Assembly: GCF_019649055.1 (NCBI RefSeq)
Contig: NW_026570223.1
Location: forward strand, 3,348,001 to 3,412,000
DNA length: 64,000 nucleotides
Direction: 5' to 3'
Source: Paramacrobiotus metropolitanus
Lineage: Eukaryota > Tardigrada > Eutardigrada > Parachela > Macrobiotidae
The notes beneath the pieces were generated by a model, which made no database searches, was not told the DNA's origin, and saw only the letters and a program-made list of their open reading frames with translations. Numbering within the stretch: the stretch's first letter is position 1; every line of letters starts with the position of its first letter. Of the stretch, positions 12,101 to 25,594 are shown one piece after another. The position numbers were made by a program, and so were the translations under genes.

Positions 12101-14547
12101 AAAGCAGTAGACGCATTGTAATTACGTGGCGTGCATTCCCCAAGATTTGGATCTACCGGGAAAATTGCTATTTAATTTACACCCCAGAGTATTCATAATC
12201 AAGCGTGTACCTACGACACATTATTACTCATAAGTCGTACGTAAGTACCAAGATTCGCTAACCTGTTCTGTCAAAATAATACGGAGGACTTGTTTTTGGC
12301 ATTATATCCCACTCCGGTCTTATAGCGTAGCTCAACGTATTCAAGTTCGAATCGTCAAAAATGATGGCAACTATCCCCGGTTTAAATTTTCCCGCTTTAT
12401 AATCCACCAGAAGGGCATCTTGAGATTCATAGGAAAGAACGTTCAATTCCCTTACAGATTTACTCGCGTAATCTTTGAAAATGCGCATCAGTTGGTCTGT
12501 TTTGGAATTATGGGGAGCATAGGCGAGCTCTAGCTCGTTTCCAAAATGGAAGGTAAACGGTTCTTCCGAAAATTTCGGGATCGGAGGAAGCACAACGATG
12601 CTGCGTTTATCCACGACATATCCAATCAAGCCGAAAATTGCCACAAAGCATAGTGGTATTAAAATTTCCTAAAATCAAATGCACCAAAATTATCTAACTG
12701 CCCTGCCGGTTAAAACATCACCCTACTACATCCAATTTTACTTATTAAGGTAAGTAAAATTATGAATCTACAAAAACAGTTACTATTATAACCGTGTGGA
12801 GTAACAAGTCAGCAGCTCTACTATCTTGTAATAAGGAATGTACTTTCCATTAACGAGTAGTCATATATACAGTACTCAATTCCGGACTGGCAATTCTAAT
12901 TTCTATTTCTTTTAATTTGTTGTGATGTTCAAGACGGCACCGATATGATGAGAACGGATTCAAATAGAAAGTATTCCTCGTCAGCTCAAAGGAACAACTG
13001 CGACTTCCCATTCCTGTGCCGTGTTCAGAATTCCCGTCAAGAAAAACTGAGCACCAAAATTACCGTATTAACGCAGTACCGTAGCGGCTTAAAATCAGCT
13101 TCGATGTAAAAGCTGGTCCAACCGTCCAAGATCCTTGAATACGTAAGCGTGAATAACGAAAACCGTCCATTCTGAGCGGATCGTTCTAGGAATGCGCGCG
13201 GCGAATCCGCCAAAACGTAAAATGTGATTAAAAAAAAGAAACACCACTTATTTGATTAATGCCATCCATCCATGGCATTAATCAAATAAGTGGTGTTTCT
13301 TTGATTGGCAACTTTACAAAACATGTGAAATGCAGTGAAAGAACTGTGTTTGTGAACTGAAACGCATGCTTTAACGTTTTTTGGGTAAGATACTGAAAAA
13401 TACAAGTAATCGTAAGTATTTATTTTAATCTACTGGAAACGAAAGCTTTCATTCTGCCTAATTCTGCTGCCCTCGCAAAAATTATGAATTAAATAATAGC
13501 TTCCAACACCCATTCTTTTTAAACTTTCATTCGGTCATGCTTTAAACAGTCAAAGTGATCCTGGCAATATCGGTTTACGCCATCGCTTAAATTTATTGCA
13601 AAAACATGCAACATTTGCACACAGTGAGTTATTTTCTCCTGCGCCATGGCTCATCAAAATAAAAAAAAACTAGACCAGGTAAGGAATTATAAATATCTAA
13701 ACGATTTGAACGCCTTGTTTACATTCCTTCGTTCGAAAGCAAGGTGTTCGCATCGATTGCATGCCACCAACAATCAAGGACGTCCTACCCATGTGAGTAA
13801 CACTAAAATCGATTACCCACGACATTATTTTGGTGAACAGTGAATACTCTTCCGACGAGCAAGCTGTTACCAATCGATTCTTGCTTAACACACACAAATT
13901 CTGCAGCAGCTAACGATTTACAGATACGAGTAGAGGACAATTGCACCGGCTAATGCTATTACTAATTTTCTTCGTCATAAAAATTTTTTCCATAAAATAC
14001 ACGAAAAACAATTCGAAAGGAAATTTAAAACATTAAGTATAACATTACGCATTTCACTTCTATTATTTTTATTTCACAGCTAGAACTCACTAAAATAGTG
14101 ACTTATTTAACGCGATTCATAAATTCTCGTAGGTACAAGTACCGTACATACACTGCAGTCATACAATACAGTATACTGTATACTCGTATAGACCACACTA
14201 CTGGTACCATCCAAACATCAATACCCAAAAGTGACAAAACATGCACCTGCCACAGCCATTCCATTTATAATTTATTACTAGTAATAACGTACCAGTGACA
14301 TGAGTTTTGGATTTTTTCTTTTCAGTAACAGATTCCGGCGTAGCATCACCCCCAACTGCCCCATGAAGGACGAATGCGGGGATGGCGGATCCCTTGACTG
14401 GTCGCTTCCCGAGCTAGCGGCCATACTTCTCTGCGCCGTAAGCAAAGGCCTTCGGGATTCGGCAGATGCCGTTGATCCAGACACTTGTTGATCGTATTTT
14501 TTCTGTTGTGGAGTAGACCTATAATTTGCATTTGCATTAGACATCAA
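6149..14547 (-). CDS. ABCA5-like: ABCA5-like full-size ABC transporter, copy A
   Basis: Seventeen exons, joined in frame, give 1,757 residues. From the 5' end they are 14547-14293, 12668-12263, 12167-12007, 11862-11290, 11180-11030, 10963-9497, 9380-9256, 9084-8637, 8563-8403, 8267-8067, 8002-7796, 7708-7561, 7486-7437, 7360-7167, 7110-7035, 6856-6394 and 6336-6149. The order is a Ser-rich cytosolic N-terminus, TM1, extracellular loop, TM bundle (TEREKKHIENMKIMGL), NBD1, second TM half, NBD2, and a tail with the EEYSFSQSTIEQVF block. NBD1 has Walker A GHNGAGKST (about residue 604), LSGGQKRR and DEPSSGVD. NBD2 has [10 protein letters not shown] (about 1435), LSGGTKRK and DEPSTGMD. The NBD1 switch histidine is Gln (10229-10227). 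The ADRK block after NBD1 and the tail resemble ABCA5 best, which suggests a lipid or sterol exporter on endolysosomal or plasma membranes. The substrate is unknown. Confidence 0.94.
13235..13302. repeat. Perfect 31-bp hairpin with a 6-nt loop
   Basis: Positions 13235-13265 are the exact reverse complement of 13272-13302. The loop is CCATCC (13266-13271). The stem is AT-rich and lies in the 1.6-kb first intron of ABCA copy A. A stem this perfect is consistent with a young foldback element, a hairpin RNA precursor, or an assembly or cloning foldback. Nothing in the flanks (no obvious target duplication) decides between these. Confidence 0.9.
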
Positions 14548-15009
14548 CCGATTTTACGAAGAAGCAGTCGGCAGTTGTGTCCTTTCCAAAAACAGCAACC
14601 TACAATTCAGTACTTAACTACAGATTTTATGCCAAGCAGCTACTTCAAGAATGAAAAATGGCCACAAAAATATTTTCAAAAGAAGTTGTCGAGACAGTGT
14701 ATTACTCACTCAGAATTTCCATTAGTAACTGAAGCTGCAGCTCATATAAATTTTGACAACACGCAAGGTCTTGCACACTGTACAGTGTTGACTCAAGCAT
14801 CTATGTTAGTGGATCAACTCTCGCGGTCGTATGTGCGGCCACCATGTGGCTATCCCGATGGATCCAACTCTTGCCAGGTTGGTGCGTGCTTATCGCATCA
14901 TCCACTCCTATCAACTGTATTGGTACCACAACACGCAGCTCGAGTGCTACCCTAGTCTGCTTAGTGAAACCACATCACATTTGCATAAATACGTGTATGC
15001 CAGACAGTC

Positions 15010-15035
15010 ACCTCACAAGTTTCAGCTTGTGAGGT
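15010..15035. repeat. Short inverted repeat (10-bp stem, 6-nt loop)
   Basis: ACCTCACAAG and CTTGTGAGGT are exact reverse complements separated by TTTCAG. This small hairpin lies in the intergenic DNA upstream of ABCA copy A. Confidence 0.7.
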
Positions 15036-15184
15036 AGTTTCGTTTCGTTTCGCTATAAATGCAGTTTGGTTTTCACGTAGCATGTCAAGTTATGGACTCA
15101 AGCTCGAATATGACCTAGATTATTGACTAAATTTAAAGGTACTATGGAAAATGAAATTGAAACGATCCAAAGAAGCGCTCGCGG

Positions 15185-15228
15185 CGTGATCTTTTTGTTA
15201 TTTTATATTTCGTGATCTTTTTGTTATT
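15185..15228. repeat. 18-bp direct repeat, two copies
   Basis: CGTGATCTTTTTGTTATT occurs at 15185-15202 and again at 15211-15228, with an 8-base spacer. It looks like a local replication-slippage duplication. Confidence 0.8.
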
Positions 15229-18000
15229 TCACAGAGTTATTACCAAGGGTCTTTTAATTTAGTGCATGCTGTTTCAAGTTCCTTGTGCGTAGCGATGGAT
15301 GTCCTAAAATTATGTTTCTTATAAAAAAAAGTACAGATCAAGTCGGACTAATCGTATACTACGTATAGTAAAATAAAAAATGCAACACATATACTACAGC
15401 AATACAACAAAATTTATTAATTACTGTTAATCGGAAAATCAACACAGTTCGCAACTCACATCAGCTAAACATTTATTGTACTGTATTAAATTATCCGAAA
15501 AGATTAAATATTACAGAAAGAGGAAATCTTCCCAAATGTGGTATGTAACTGTAAGTACAGTACTTCTACTGGACGGTGCTTAACTACTGTAATTATCCCG
15601 TGGAATCATGCAAAAGGAGTCTAATGTGCTACCCTAGAGTAGATTTTCTATTGCGCTAGCTAGCAAACACCGGAAAAGCAAAACGCATAACTGCCTTAGG
15701 TGCCGAAAAAAAAATTAAATAAGCAGCAAATGTAATTCACGTCGATTAACGGGATGGATTACGGGTTGGGTACTATGCCGCATGCAGCTGACGTCCATCC
15801 AAAGTCAAATCAGATTTAGTCCATCCCTGCATAAAACTATGGTGCATCTTGATTTTTGCAGTAGCAAAACATGCACGTTGCTGTCGTTGCACACAGAACA
15901 CAGCCAATAAGTGGCGTTACTGCAAAAAATACAAGGTTCACATAAGCATAAATTACTTAATTTGGGGACCCAGGACACAAAATGTCATAACTCATATTCG
16001 CACTTCTTAATAAGCACAGATGAAAAAGATGAACCGACCAGGTAAAAATATCTCACATTATGCAGATGTACAATAGCGTACAATACAATTGTATACGCTC
16101 AAATCGTATAAAGTACCATTGCCGCTACGATCAGCTGATACTTTTGCAACACGACAACGATAAGACACCTTGTCAACAACAACGCACTCCGTATGAGCCT
16201 CACACAACTAAAACTGCCCCAAAACTACACAAATTCGACACAAAACACTATGCAAACAAATCTGTAACTCAATGCGTGTCGCGAAAAATGCTTAATTTCA
16301 ATGCAAAGCCATAGCGTTCCAATAAATTACCAATTACTAGAATTATGTGACAAATATCACAGTGAGTTCACATACCGCCAGCAACTACAGAAATAATAAA
16401 TCAGAAGTTTAGCTATTAGCACCTACTGTACGTAAGTATACCGTATCACAATCACATGACAATGCTCTCGAATCGTGATGCGACCACTGTATGACGGCAA
16501 AAGTTGTAAAATTTTTACCTAACTGGATTGGTTCGTATCGAAAATTCCATTCAGAAATTCTAAGTAAAAAATCTACCGAATAACACTTATTTAATTAAAT
16601 TTTTTACTCAAAATCCATTTGTACCATCTACAGATACACGTAAGTACCAGAAACGAATTCGTCTGTTTAATAAAAACTTTAAGGTATGAACACGTCTCGA
16701 CTCAAGAGGACTAAAATACAGTATCTCATCGTCATTTATACACTCATGATAGGTGTTCAGTTACAGATTTCGAAGCCAAAAAAACTGAAGAAATTCTGAC
16801 GTTCGTTTAATTCATATATATATGAAATACTGAGTAAAAGCAGAAATCTGATGCGACCGTATCAAATTTACTGGAAGTCGGAAACAATCATATGCGCAAG
16901 CGGCAACGGAAATACTGTGTCGAACGTCATCACGATATCGCTCATAATCGTAAATTATGATTTACCAATCTTCTGTCTTACAGCTATGGTATGCTCTGTC
17001 TACACTTTAACAGCTCCATATAACCGGAATTTCTCGTTCAGAATTCATGGTTACGCTTACTGCATTTTTGCAGGCTAACGTGTTGCTTGCAATATAAAGT
17101 CCTCGACGATAGTCCACCAAGTCTATCAATTCCAGTCCACGGTTTCATCGATTCCCGCCTTCTTCAGAAACTTCCAGAAATTTTGTTTCCATAACCCTGC
17201 AACATTATCCAACGGTTCATAGTGGTCGTACCAAAGAAACGCCAAAACAAGATCTTATCGTTCCCAGGAGGAGATCGGGGGACCCGATGGCGAACGCTTG
17301 ATAAAATGCACACTCGCGGTCGTACGCTTGCAGATCCACTTACTTACAATTGTCAAATTCGATGCAGCGGAGAAATGTACCGTTATCAACGGTGCGATCA
17401 AGTGAACAAGTGGAGCTTTTTTACAAAGCTTAATACGATTAATGCAAGTATAATTGTAACGAACCTTTTAAAGATTACAATGGTAAGTACTTACTTACAA
17501 CTTATTTCGCGTACAAAACAAGTGGATAGGGAATAACGGGACTACCATTCCATCACGCATAACTACACTCGTGCATGGGAGACGCCACAACATAGCGTAA
17601 AATCATCGTAGAGCGACGTAGACTGGAGACGAGCCCATTCACAACCATGACAAACCGTGATAAAATGACATCATCTGCGGACACAGCATAGGCAAAAGTG
17701 AGCCAGCCATGTTATTACACATCTTGTGAGGGCACGATGACTCATGGAAATCGAAAGATGTATCTTTGATAAACAGAACAAGCGTTAAAAATTGTGATTT
17801 GGTCGGATTGTTTCTGGTTCCTTTATAATTGTTTTGCTCATAAAAATAGTAGACGTATTTGTAACTAAAGTCAAGGCAGGGCCATTCTGGAAGAACCAGA
17901 AATTTTATGCCGATTTATGGATGACTGGATGTGAAGTTGTGAACACTGTAATTATTGTTCAGTACGATTGTACGAGTACTATTGTCAAAAATTTACACAG

Positions 18001-18039
18001 TATTATAATTATTATAATTATAATTATTATAATTATTTT
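18001..18039. repeat. AT-only low-complexity tract
   Basis: Alternating TTATAA and AATTAT units form a self-complementary AT-only tract. It is typical simple sequence in intergenic DNA. Confidence 0.8.
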
Positions 18040-18329
18040 TCTACGCTACTGTATCATTTGTATACAGATACGACTCGTATCTAAAATGAGAAAAGCTACG
18101 GTACTTTGATTCGCAAACCTTTCATAACAAGACTGACGCAATAAAATATACAATTCATAACCTGTAAAATCTAAAATTTAAAACACAGAAGACCGGTAAC
18201 ATAATCTACAGTAATTACAGAATACAATGTAAAATTTAATTTACCACCGCGAAAATAAGTAATCACAGCCGTTTCCAGGAAAACTGCATAAAACAGAAAC
18301 ACAAAACGATCACAATAAATTACTAAAAA

Positions 18330-21300
18330 TTACACAGGCGCATACGAGACGCTTGAGAAATCCGTTGGAATGGAGCCGCTATGAGGCAGATCCGGAACAT
18401 CCTGCATCCTTGCAAAATGCAGAAATACTTGTTCGATAGTGGTTTGACTGAAGCTGAACTCTTCCAAATTATATTCTTGCTTCACTGTAAACAGAACAAA
18501 AAATAACAAAATACAAAAACAAGCAAAAATTCTGACGCCGTCCACTTTAAAACAACAATACGAGTATTCTGCCAGTAAACTTACATCTATCAAGGTCGGC
18601 AAAAATACTTCCCAAAGAAGAAACCTGCTCTTTAGGAACTGAATAAACCATCCGGTTGTAAAACTCTTCCATTAACTGCGAACGAGGCAAAATCTGCTTT
18701 ATCGCACTTTTGGCCTTTTGCAGTTGTATATCTTGCCCGTTCTGCGACAATCCCGCCGCCATACTCAGTTTCACTTCCAAAATATAACCGGAGCCAAATT
18801 TGTTTTTCAGATGCTGCGACGAGCCAATACATTTCAGTTCACCATTGACAATAATTCCAATACGATCACATAAAGCGTCTGCTTCCTCCATGGAATGAGT
18901 GGTGAGAATGGCTCCGCGCTGTCCACCGAAACTCTCCATAATCATGTCCCAAAGATTACGTTTGCTCTGTGGATCCATGCCGGTAGATGGCTCATCCAGC
19001 ATGACTAACGGAGGGTTGCCGATCATACTTATGACAAAGGTCAACTAAAACGAATGCAGACTTTTTAATGTCGAAACTGGTTACGTGAAAAACGAATAAT
19101 TAAGAAATAAATAAATAGTTGAAAAAAATCTCTGATTCGTTTTACAAAATTCGCTCAATTCCCGCTTCTGCACATACGCTATGTACTGCGCAAATTTCTC
19201 ACTTACTTAAAAGTTGAAAACCGTACACATGACATCTAACCTTGCGCTTTGTGCCACCACTCAGATCTGATGCCCTTTTATCAAGATGTTCAGTAATATA
19301 AAGACCCTCCGTAAATCTGTTTAAGGAAATGAAAACGGAATTAGAAGAAATTAAATCGTGTGCTACAAAATCATGTGCTCTTTCAGACAATTTCTTACGT
19401 TTTTATAGATTCTTGTCGTCGATCTGCCGGTAAGTCATTCAAGATGCCAAATAATTCCAAGTGTTCTCGCATGGTGATGTCTTCCCAGATGGTATCCACT
19501 TGTGGACAGGAGCCCATGGACTCCAACGCATCCAGCGTCTGCGTATGAAGGTTATAACCGTTCACATGCACATCCCCGCTGCTGGGTGAAATCTAGTAAA
19601 ATAAAACGTAATTCGTTAATTTCCATAAAATGAGTATGGACATTTAAGTGCTCTAACTGTTGTCGCAAATATTTCACCTCTCCCGTAATCATGGACAGCG
19701 TAGTGGTTTTCCCAGCACCGTTTGGTCCTGAAAAAAGGGATCTGTTCAGGGATAATCCAGCTGGATAATGTAGCTATCTGTAGTTACCAAGCAGCCCAAA
19801 TATCTCTCCCTTGGGGAAGATCAGGGAAACATTTTTAACCGCTACTTTCTGCTCCGTTGTAACCACCTTGCTGCATTTCAGTTTGGCCTTTAACCAACCG
19901 AAACGAGAGCGCTTCTCAAACGACTTCCATAAAGCTCGAAGCATGACAGCGTACTGCAAAATAACAAAAATCGACTGTAATACAGTAAATGTCCCATTTC
20001 AAAGCCCAAGGGCACAAAGGAAAACGCCATGAACGAAGGGAAAATTGTTCTGGTAGAACTGCAAATCGAAAAGGAACTTTTCTAGTCACTAAACAATTAC
20101 CGAATTGTCCGTTAACGGGTTAGTTTCCCTGACATGTGTTCGCTCGTGCTCCACGTCATCATCCTCACTGTTCAACGTTCGAATTTCCACAAACTCATGA
20201 TGGGCAGTTGATCGCTTTAATCCTAACAGATGGAGCCAGTTCTGGTTGAAATGTTTTGATTCCAGGAAGACCAGAAACAATAAAAGAAGCGGGATTTGGA
20301 CAGCGTGCTGTAAAATAAATTATTATGTAGTGGTACTCCTCTTCCCATTGTAAACGCGCTGCTATACCGCAATCATCACAATCGGAATATTACTATCCCA
20401 ATCGAAGTATCCCTGAGTAGGCGTTCCTCGCTGGTTAGCGATGGAATTGCTTAAGCTAAGCTTTTCAATATAGATCATTGCGCCAAAAAATCCGTAATTG
20501 GGAAAAGTGAAAGCAAGTATGTAATGCACGACTTTTGCAGCCAGTGTTTCGCCAAACGCATCCAGCATAAAAACGATCAGGTATAACACAAACGAGATCT
20601 GCAAAAGCAATTTCACGTTATGAATTTAAATGTATCAAAAAGAAACGAACGAAAGACCAACTGGCTCACCATGGCCATAGGAAATGGTAGTCCCACCGCA
20701 GCGGTTTCGAATTTGGCAAAGACAAAGGAAAGACAATAACAAAACAAAATAATTGCCGGCGCATGCACAGCAAACAAAATAAGCACTGGTCCAATAGCAT
20801 TAATCACAGAGGTAACGGTGAAAGCATACAATAATCCAATAAGCATTGCAAACGACGCAATAAACTGTATCAAGTGCATAAAAAAGGCACTTCCCCAGTA
20901 GATCCAGAACGAGCAACCAGCCATGCGAATCTGGCTGCGAATTTTTATTTGACGGTCGCGACAGACATCGATGCCATAGACACCCGGGATCATAATGAGT
21001 GCCAAGCTAACCAACAAAGATCCAAACATGAAGTCAAACACCTGCACCACCGTAGCCTTTAACGGCGGAAACGGATGTGTAGTGACATGAAACGTCTCAT
21101 CCCTTCCGGTTATTTCATTGAAAATGGCATTCAGCAGCATGTTGATAGTAAAGGGAATCCCGTGGGTGGATGTACCGTTATAAACGACGCTAGCTGAAGG
21201 TACCTGTAAGAACCCACACACTAAAACCAAATATTAAAACAGTACTTGAAAAGTATGTTCGTGTATCCTATTCTACTTAATGTAGTTCATGTATTAAATA

Positions 21301-24300
21301 CAAACTCCATGAAAGGAATCACATACCGTTTCGTTAGTAGTCAAATTTCGGAAGATAAATCCGCCGAAATGATTCGGACTGGATAGCAAATTGGCATACG
21401 GGTAATCATCAAATGGCATGATGCTTTTGGACATTTGCGTCAGCAGTCCATCCAAACTAGATCCTACAATAGCAAAGCATATATCCACAGTTATCGAGAA
21501 AGCAAATAAAAAGTAATAAAAACAACTCGTGCCTTACCGGTGTCATTCTGGAAAAAATATCGCCCATTATTTTTCAAGAAGTCTTTCCCAATATCCGCCA
21601 AGTTTAATGGATCGCTTCCCTGCAGCTTAATAAACCATTCCCTCGCCATCATGGTCAATCCTCCATTCATAACCAGCAGCATGAAAGGAATCAAAAACTG
21701 GAATATCAAAGACAACTTGGACCGCAGCATAAGCAATATTCGCATTTTCCCCAGTGCCCAGAACTTAGTCCACACGGAGACAGAGCCTTTTTCCGGGCGA
21801 GCAAAAACTGCGGACGCTAAACGTGAATAGCTGCGCTTCTTGTCAGTGGTCATCTTCTCGCTGTACTCCCTGATGTCCACGTCTTCACCCGTATCCTCAT
21901 CCGCCAATTTCAAGAATATTTCCTCCATGGTAGTCAAAGACACACCGTAGCTCTTAACATGCAGGCGTTCCAAATTTTCATCCAAGTTGTTGAATAATTT
22001 CGGGAAGGATGCAATCTGATTTTTCGGCAGAATATAGGATAGTTCTCCCGCGTGTGACCGGGACTTCTCTGCTCCACCGATAAACGCTTGGACAGTCTCC
22101 GTAATCGGCTGTTCCTCCACATCTTTATCAATCGCCATTGTCAAATGATATCCCAACCCGAACCGATTCTTTAAAAACAGGGAAGTTCCCGCGCACCGCA
22201 ACCGTCCGTGCCCCATAATCAACTTCCGATCCGCGAACACATCTGCCTCCTGCATGGACTGTGTCGTAATAATCACACAACGGTTCTTCCTAAACCCGCG
22301 AATCATATCCCATAAGAAGCGCTGGGAATACGGATCCACACCGGAAGTGGGTTCATCCAGAATTAACACGCGTGGATTTCCAACGGCCGCGATGGCGATG
22401 CACAGTCGCCGCTTTTGGCCACCGCTCAACTTTTGGGATTGTTGATCTGCTTGCGGTCGCATAACGATCTCATCTAAAATTCGCTCACATTCCGCTTTGG
22501 CTACGGCGTTGGAAAAACCTTTTAAACGGGCATAGAATTCGATATGTTCGCGCACTGTTAAGGTATCGAACAGAATATTGTGCTGCGGACATATTCCGAT
22601 CATCTTCCGCGCTTCTTGCAGTTGTTCAGGTTTGGTCACATCTTTACCGTAAATCAACGCATTACCGGCCGTAGGAGCGATCATTCCGGTAATCATGTTG
22701 ATAAGTGTGGTCTTACCGGCTCCGTTATGACCAAGTACGGCCAAAATTTCATCTTCGTACACTTCATAAGTAAAATCATGCACGGCAACAGCATTATTAC
22801 TACCGGGATACACTTTGCGCAAACCATTCATTGCCACCGCCGTTTTGTAGCGGAGTTCTTCCGGAACTGGTTCCACGTCGCCGGAATCAAACAAGCTGCT
22901 CATGCTAGCCGTGTAGCTGGGTAAAGGTCCGTTGTATCCGCACCAGTATGAGGGCAGAAGAAAAAACCAAGGCCGCTGTTTAGGAGTATCATCGCCTGAA
23001 AAAAAGCTGCAGTCTGAAACAAAGTCTTAAAAAGCAGGGGAATTAAGATCACATACTGGGAAAAACCTGCTCTAAATAAATGGCGATCAAAGAGTACACA
23101 ACAAAATCCATCGCCAGCATGATAATAGCATCTCCAAACGAAAATTCCGATTGCGATGTGTCCATGGCGTTCCCAAAACCAATGCCCCATCCCGAAGCTT
23201 CCGCTTGAGCTACCTGTGATAATTAAAAGCTTTGTTGCCGATTATTGTGGCCATCCGCTGTCAGATAAATAGGACACTAAGCCGTATACTGTACTTTAAA
23301 ATTCTACCCTTATAGCACAGTCTCTTACAAAAAGTCTACAAATATCATAATACACTTACTCGCGACAGACTCATGAAATAAGCAGTTGGTGACAGGATAG
23401 CGATACCAAATTTTGCTTCGTCCGACATTTGTGGCACAAAAGTCTCCACCAGATACAAAAATCCAAACACCTGCATTAATGCGTACGTAACTAAACCCGC
23501 AATCAGAGGACGCCGGAAGAACGGTGCAATACAGAATCCCAAAGCGATAACACTCCCTCCAAAGAGCATACAATCAATCAACAGTAGAACAAAACTGCTG
23601 TTTGGCCAGATGTTGAGATATTTCGCCAAAAGTAAGGCGATTACCGACACCAACAGCATAATCGCGGCATACAGCAGGATCCAGCTCAACCAGTACACGG
23701 ATGCACGCAGTCCCATGATCTTCATGCTCTCAATGTGTTTCTTTTCCTTTTCCGTAACAACATAAATTACTAAGAAGATGACATAGAATCCAAGCAGGTT
23801 AGCGAGATATGTTGCTGGCATCGATGCCACAGCTGCGCCGCCGTTTAACAGTGTCGTTGGTCCTTCCGGCATCAGCTTCGTAGTAAGATTGACCGGAGCC
23901 AAATCAGGCAAAGACCCGTTGCTTTTCATCTTCAAAGTACAACCACCGGTGAATTCAAAAATTTATTTACGCTGTTTATTCTGATTATGCCTACTTTTGT
24001 GTAACCCGCAGAGATCAAATTCTGCAGCGCAGAAAATCCAGTAACCGCGTATGAATTTGCGAGGCACAAGTTGGGCGTGGCAACGGTAACAGCCGTTTTG
24101 TTTAGAGGCCGGCAGGATGCTGCAAAATAACAGCAAAGCAAAAATAAAACAAGTTCTGAATTTTAACGAACTGAAAAAGCATTTTACGATTCAAAATAAA
24201 TACATTTTGACTACTTGAAAAAAATTTTAAAAGATTAGTAAGGAAACCACGAACTGCGAATGGCAACGGTTACATTCCACTTATTCTTACAATCGCCCTG

Positions 24301-25300
24301 TCTCAAGTATGGCTTCGACGTGGGTGGAACAAATTCATTCGGAAATCGGAGGGAATAGTTCAGAATTCTGAATTCCTTATCATGAAACACAAGACCGACG
24401 CCAGGAAACGTGCCGTTCAGGTAGAATTTATCCATCTCTTCAGGTGAATCAAACGGCTGGGTGTACATCATCGACGACGAGTTATATTTAGTCCACCACT
24501 CGGTAGCATACGCCATAATAAATTTTGCCTGATCATTAGGCGGGGTGAAACCAACGGGAAAAATAGGAATACTGATGTTCGGGATGGGCGCTCCCGGATA
24601 CCGCAACGGTTGATCCACAAACTCGGGTACAGCCGGGTAGGCAACGTTAAAACTTCGCATTAAAGTGCCCAGAAAAACAAATTCACCCAGAAAAATAACC
24701 GGGATGAAGAATTCCTGCAAACAAATATTCACCCAAAAATTTACGAGAATAAATATTTAAAATTTATACATTTCCGTGCTGATGATGATTTTGTACTAGT
24801 AATAACAAAATCACTGTATCTGAATTTACCCATTCATGGCTGATAAAATCAAAATATACCAAAACAGTAAAATATTGATTACAAGTCATATGACAATGAC
24901 ATCAACCAGCGTTATGCCACAGTAGTAAGTAAATAAGCAAAAAGCTATTACAGATCTGTATTATTAATAATAAGTTAGAAAAAGTCTGGATTAACGACAT
25001 GATGCCGTATTTCAAGCTATGTCACTGTTCCAAAAAGAACTTCATAATTTATCCGTATTCTATACATATTAAGGAACTTAAGTACTGTATTGCGTATTCC
25101 CATACCACAAGTGTCATTTTGATGGATTTACGCTTCAGAAGCATGTTTCGGCGAATCATCGTGAACAGCTGCCCGAAAAATGTCGACACTGGAGGATCGG
25201 ACACGGAATGTGCAACCAAAACAGTTCGAGACGAACTGAGATCCACAGAATCCGTCGAACTGTCCGTCGACTCCATGGGCGAGCTGGAAAACGTTGCCAT
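18330..25300 (-). CDS. ABCA5-like: ABCA5-like full-size ABC transporter, copy B
   Basis: Sixteen exons join in frame to 1,712 residues: 25300-25106, 24714-24291, 24119-23995, 23929-23360, 23213-23057, 22995-21538, 21463-21327, 21203-20670, 20598-20368, 20307-20101, 19953-19788, 19727-19678, 19592-19399, 19316-19241, 19044-18585 and 18484-18330. The domain order is the same as copy A. NBD1 has [17 protein letters not shown] and [11 protein letters not shown]2 has [18 protein letters not shown] and DEPSTGMD. As in copy A, the NBD1 switch histidine is Gln (22261-22259). Nearly all intron positions and phases match copy A, and several exons have identical lengths (50, 76, 194 and 207 bases). Copy B lacks one intron that splits the second TM half of copy A. 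The pair is therefore a tandem duplication. An in-frame stop after exon 2 is removed by a GTAAGA donor at 24290. The N-terminus is Ser-rich and unlike copy A. Confidence 0.94.
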
Positions 25301-25354
25301 TTTGGGAATTCGGATTAGGACGCCTTCGTCAATTTAACTGATTCGCGATCACCA

Positions 25355-25594
25355 TCAGATGATGCAGACGATATCATCGGCAAAACGCGCCTTCGGCTGC
25401 AGCGGTTCCAGCGGAGCGAGACCGTAAGAGTAAATACGCAGTAACGCATAAGCAACAGCAAATATCCGGACAGGAATAAGAAAATAACGAGCCAGATTTG
25501 TAAGAAACTGTGACTTTACTGTTAGTTTGGACTCCCGATAACGGTGGATGGTATGCGCTGATACCGTGATAGGATTGTTGTCCCAATCGCCCAT
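25355..25594 (-). CDS. Possible small single-pass membrane protein
   Basis: An uninterrupted 79-codon frame begins MGDWDNNPITVSAHTIHR and has one hydrophobic segment (YFLIPVRIFAVAYALLRIY) in its middle. It ends only 54 bases upstream of the ABCA copy B start, on the same strand. I do not recognise the family. It could be a real small gene, an upstream ORF in the ABCA copy B transcript, or chance. An in-frame Met six codons upstream (25612) is an alternative start. The FADD near the C-terminus resembles a reverse-transcriptase motif by chance only. Confidence 0.3.
   Translation of the reverse strand: MGDWDNNPITVSAHTIHRYRESKLTVKSQFLTNLARYFLIPVRIFAVAYALLRIYSYGLAPLEPLQPKARFADDIVCII

Larger units (their letters stand above)
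14548..18329. other. Intergenic region between the two ABCA genes
   Basis: About 3.8 kb with no recognisable protein. It contains the upstream region of copy A, and the 3' end of copy B at its right side. It also holds several small repeats: a 10-bp inverted repeat at 15010-15035, an 18-bp direct repeat at 15185-15202 and 15211-15228, and an AT-only tract at 18001-18039. ORFs of 60-156 codons in this stretch have no recognisable homology. Confidence 0.6.

Noticed and set aside
17222-17536. 104-codon ORF between the ABCA genes
   Set aside because: Low-complexity, no recognisable family, and no splice or promoter context.
24235-24290. Premature stop after exon 2 of ABCA copy B
   Set aside because: A GTAAGA donor at 24290 removes it, and the next exon continues the family sequence in frame.
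25355-25390. FADDIV as a reverse-transcriptase active site
   Set aside because: It is at the extreme C-terminus of a tiny frame with no other RT motif nearby, so it is coincidental.
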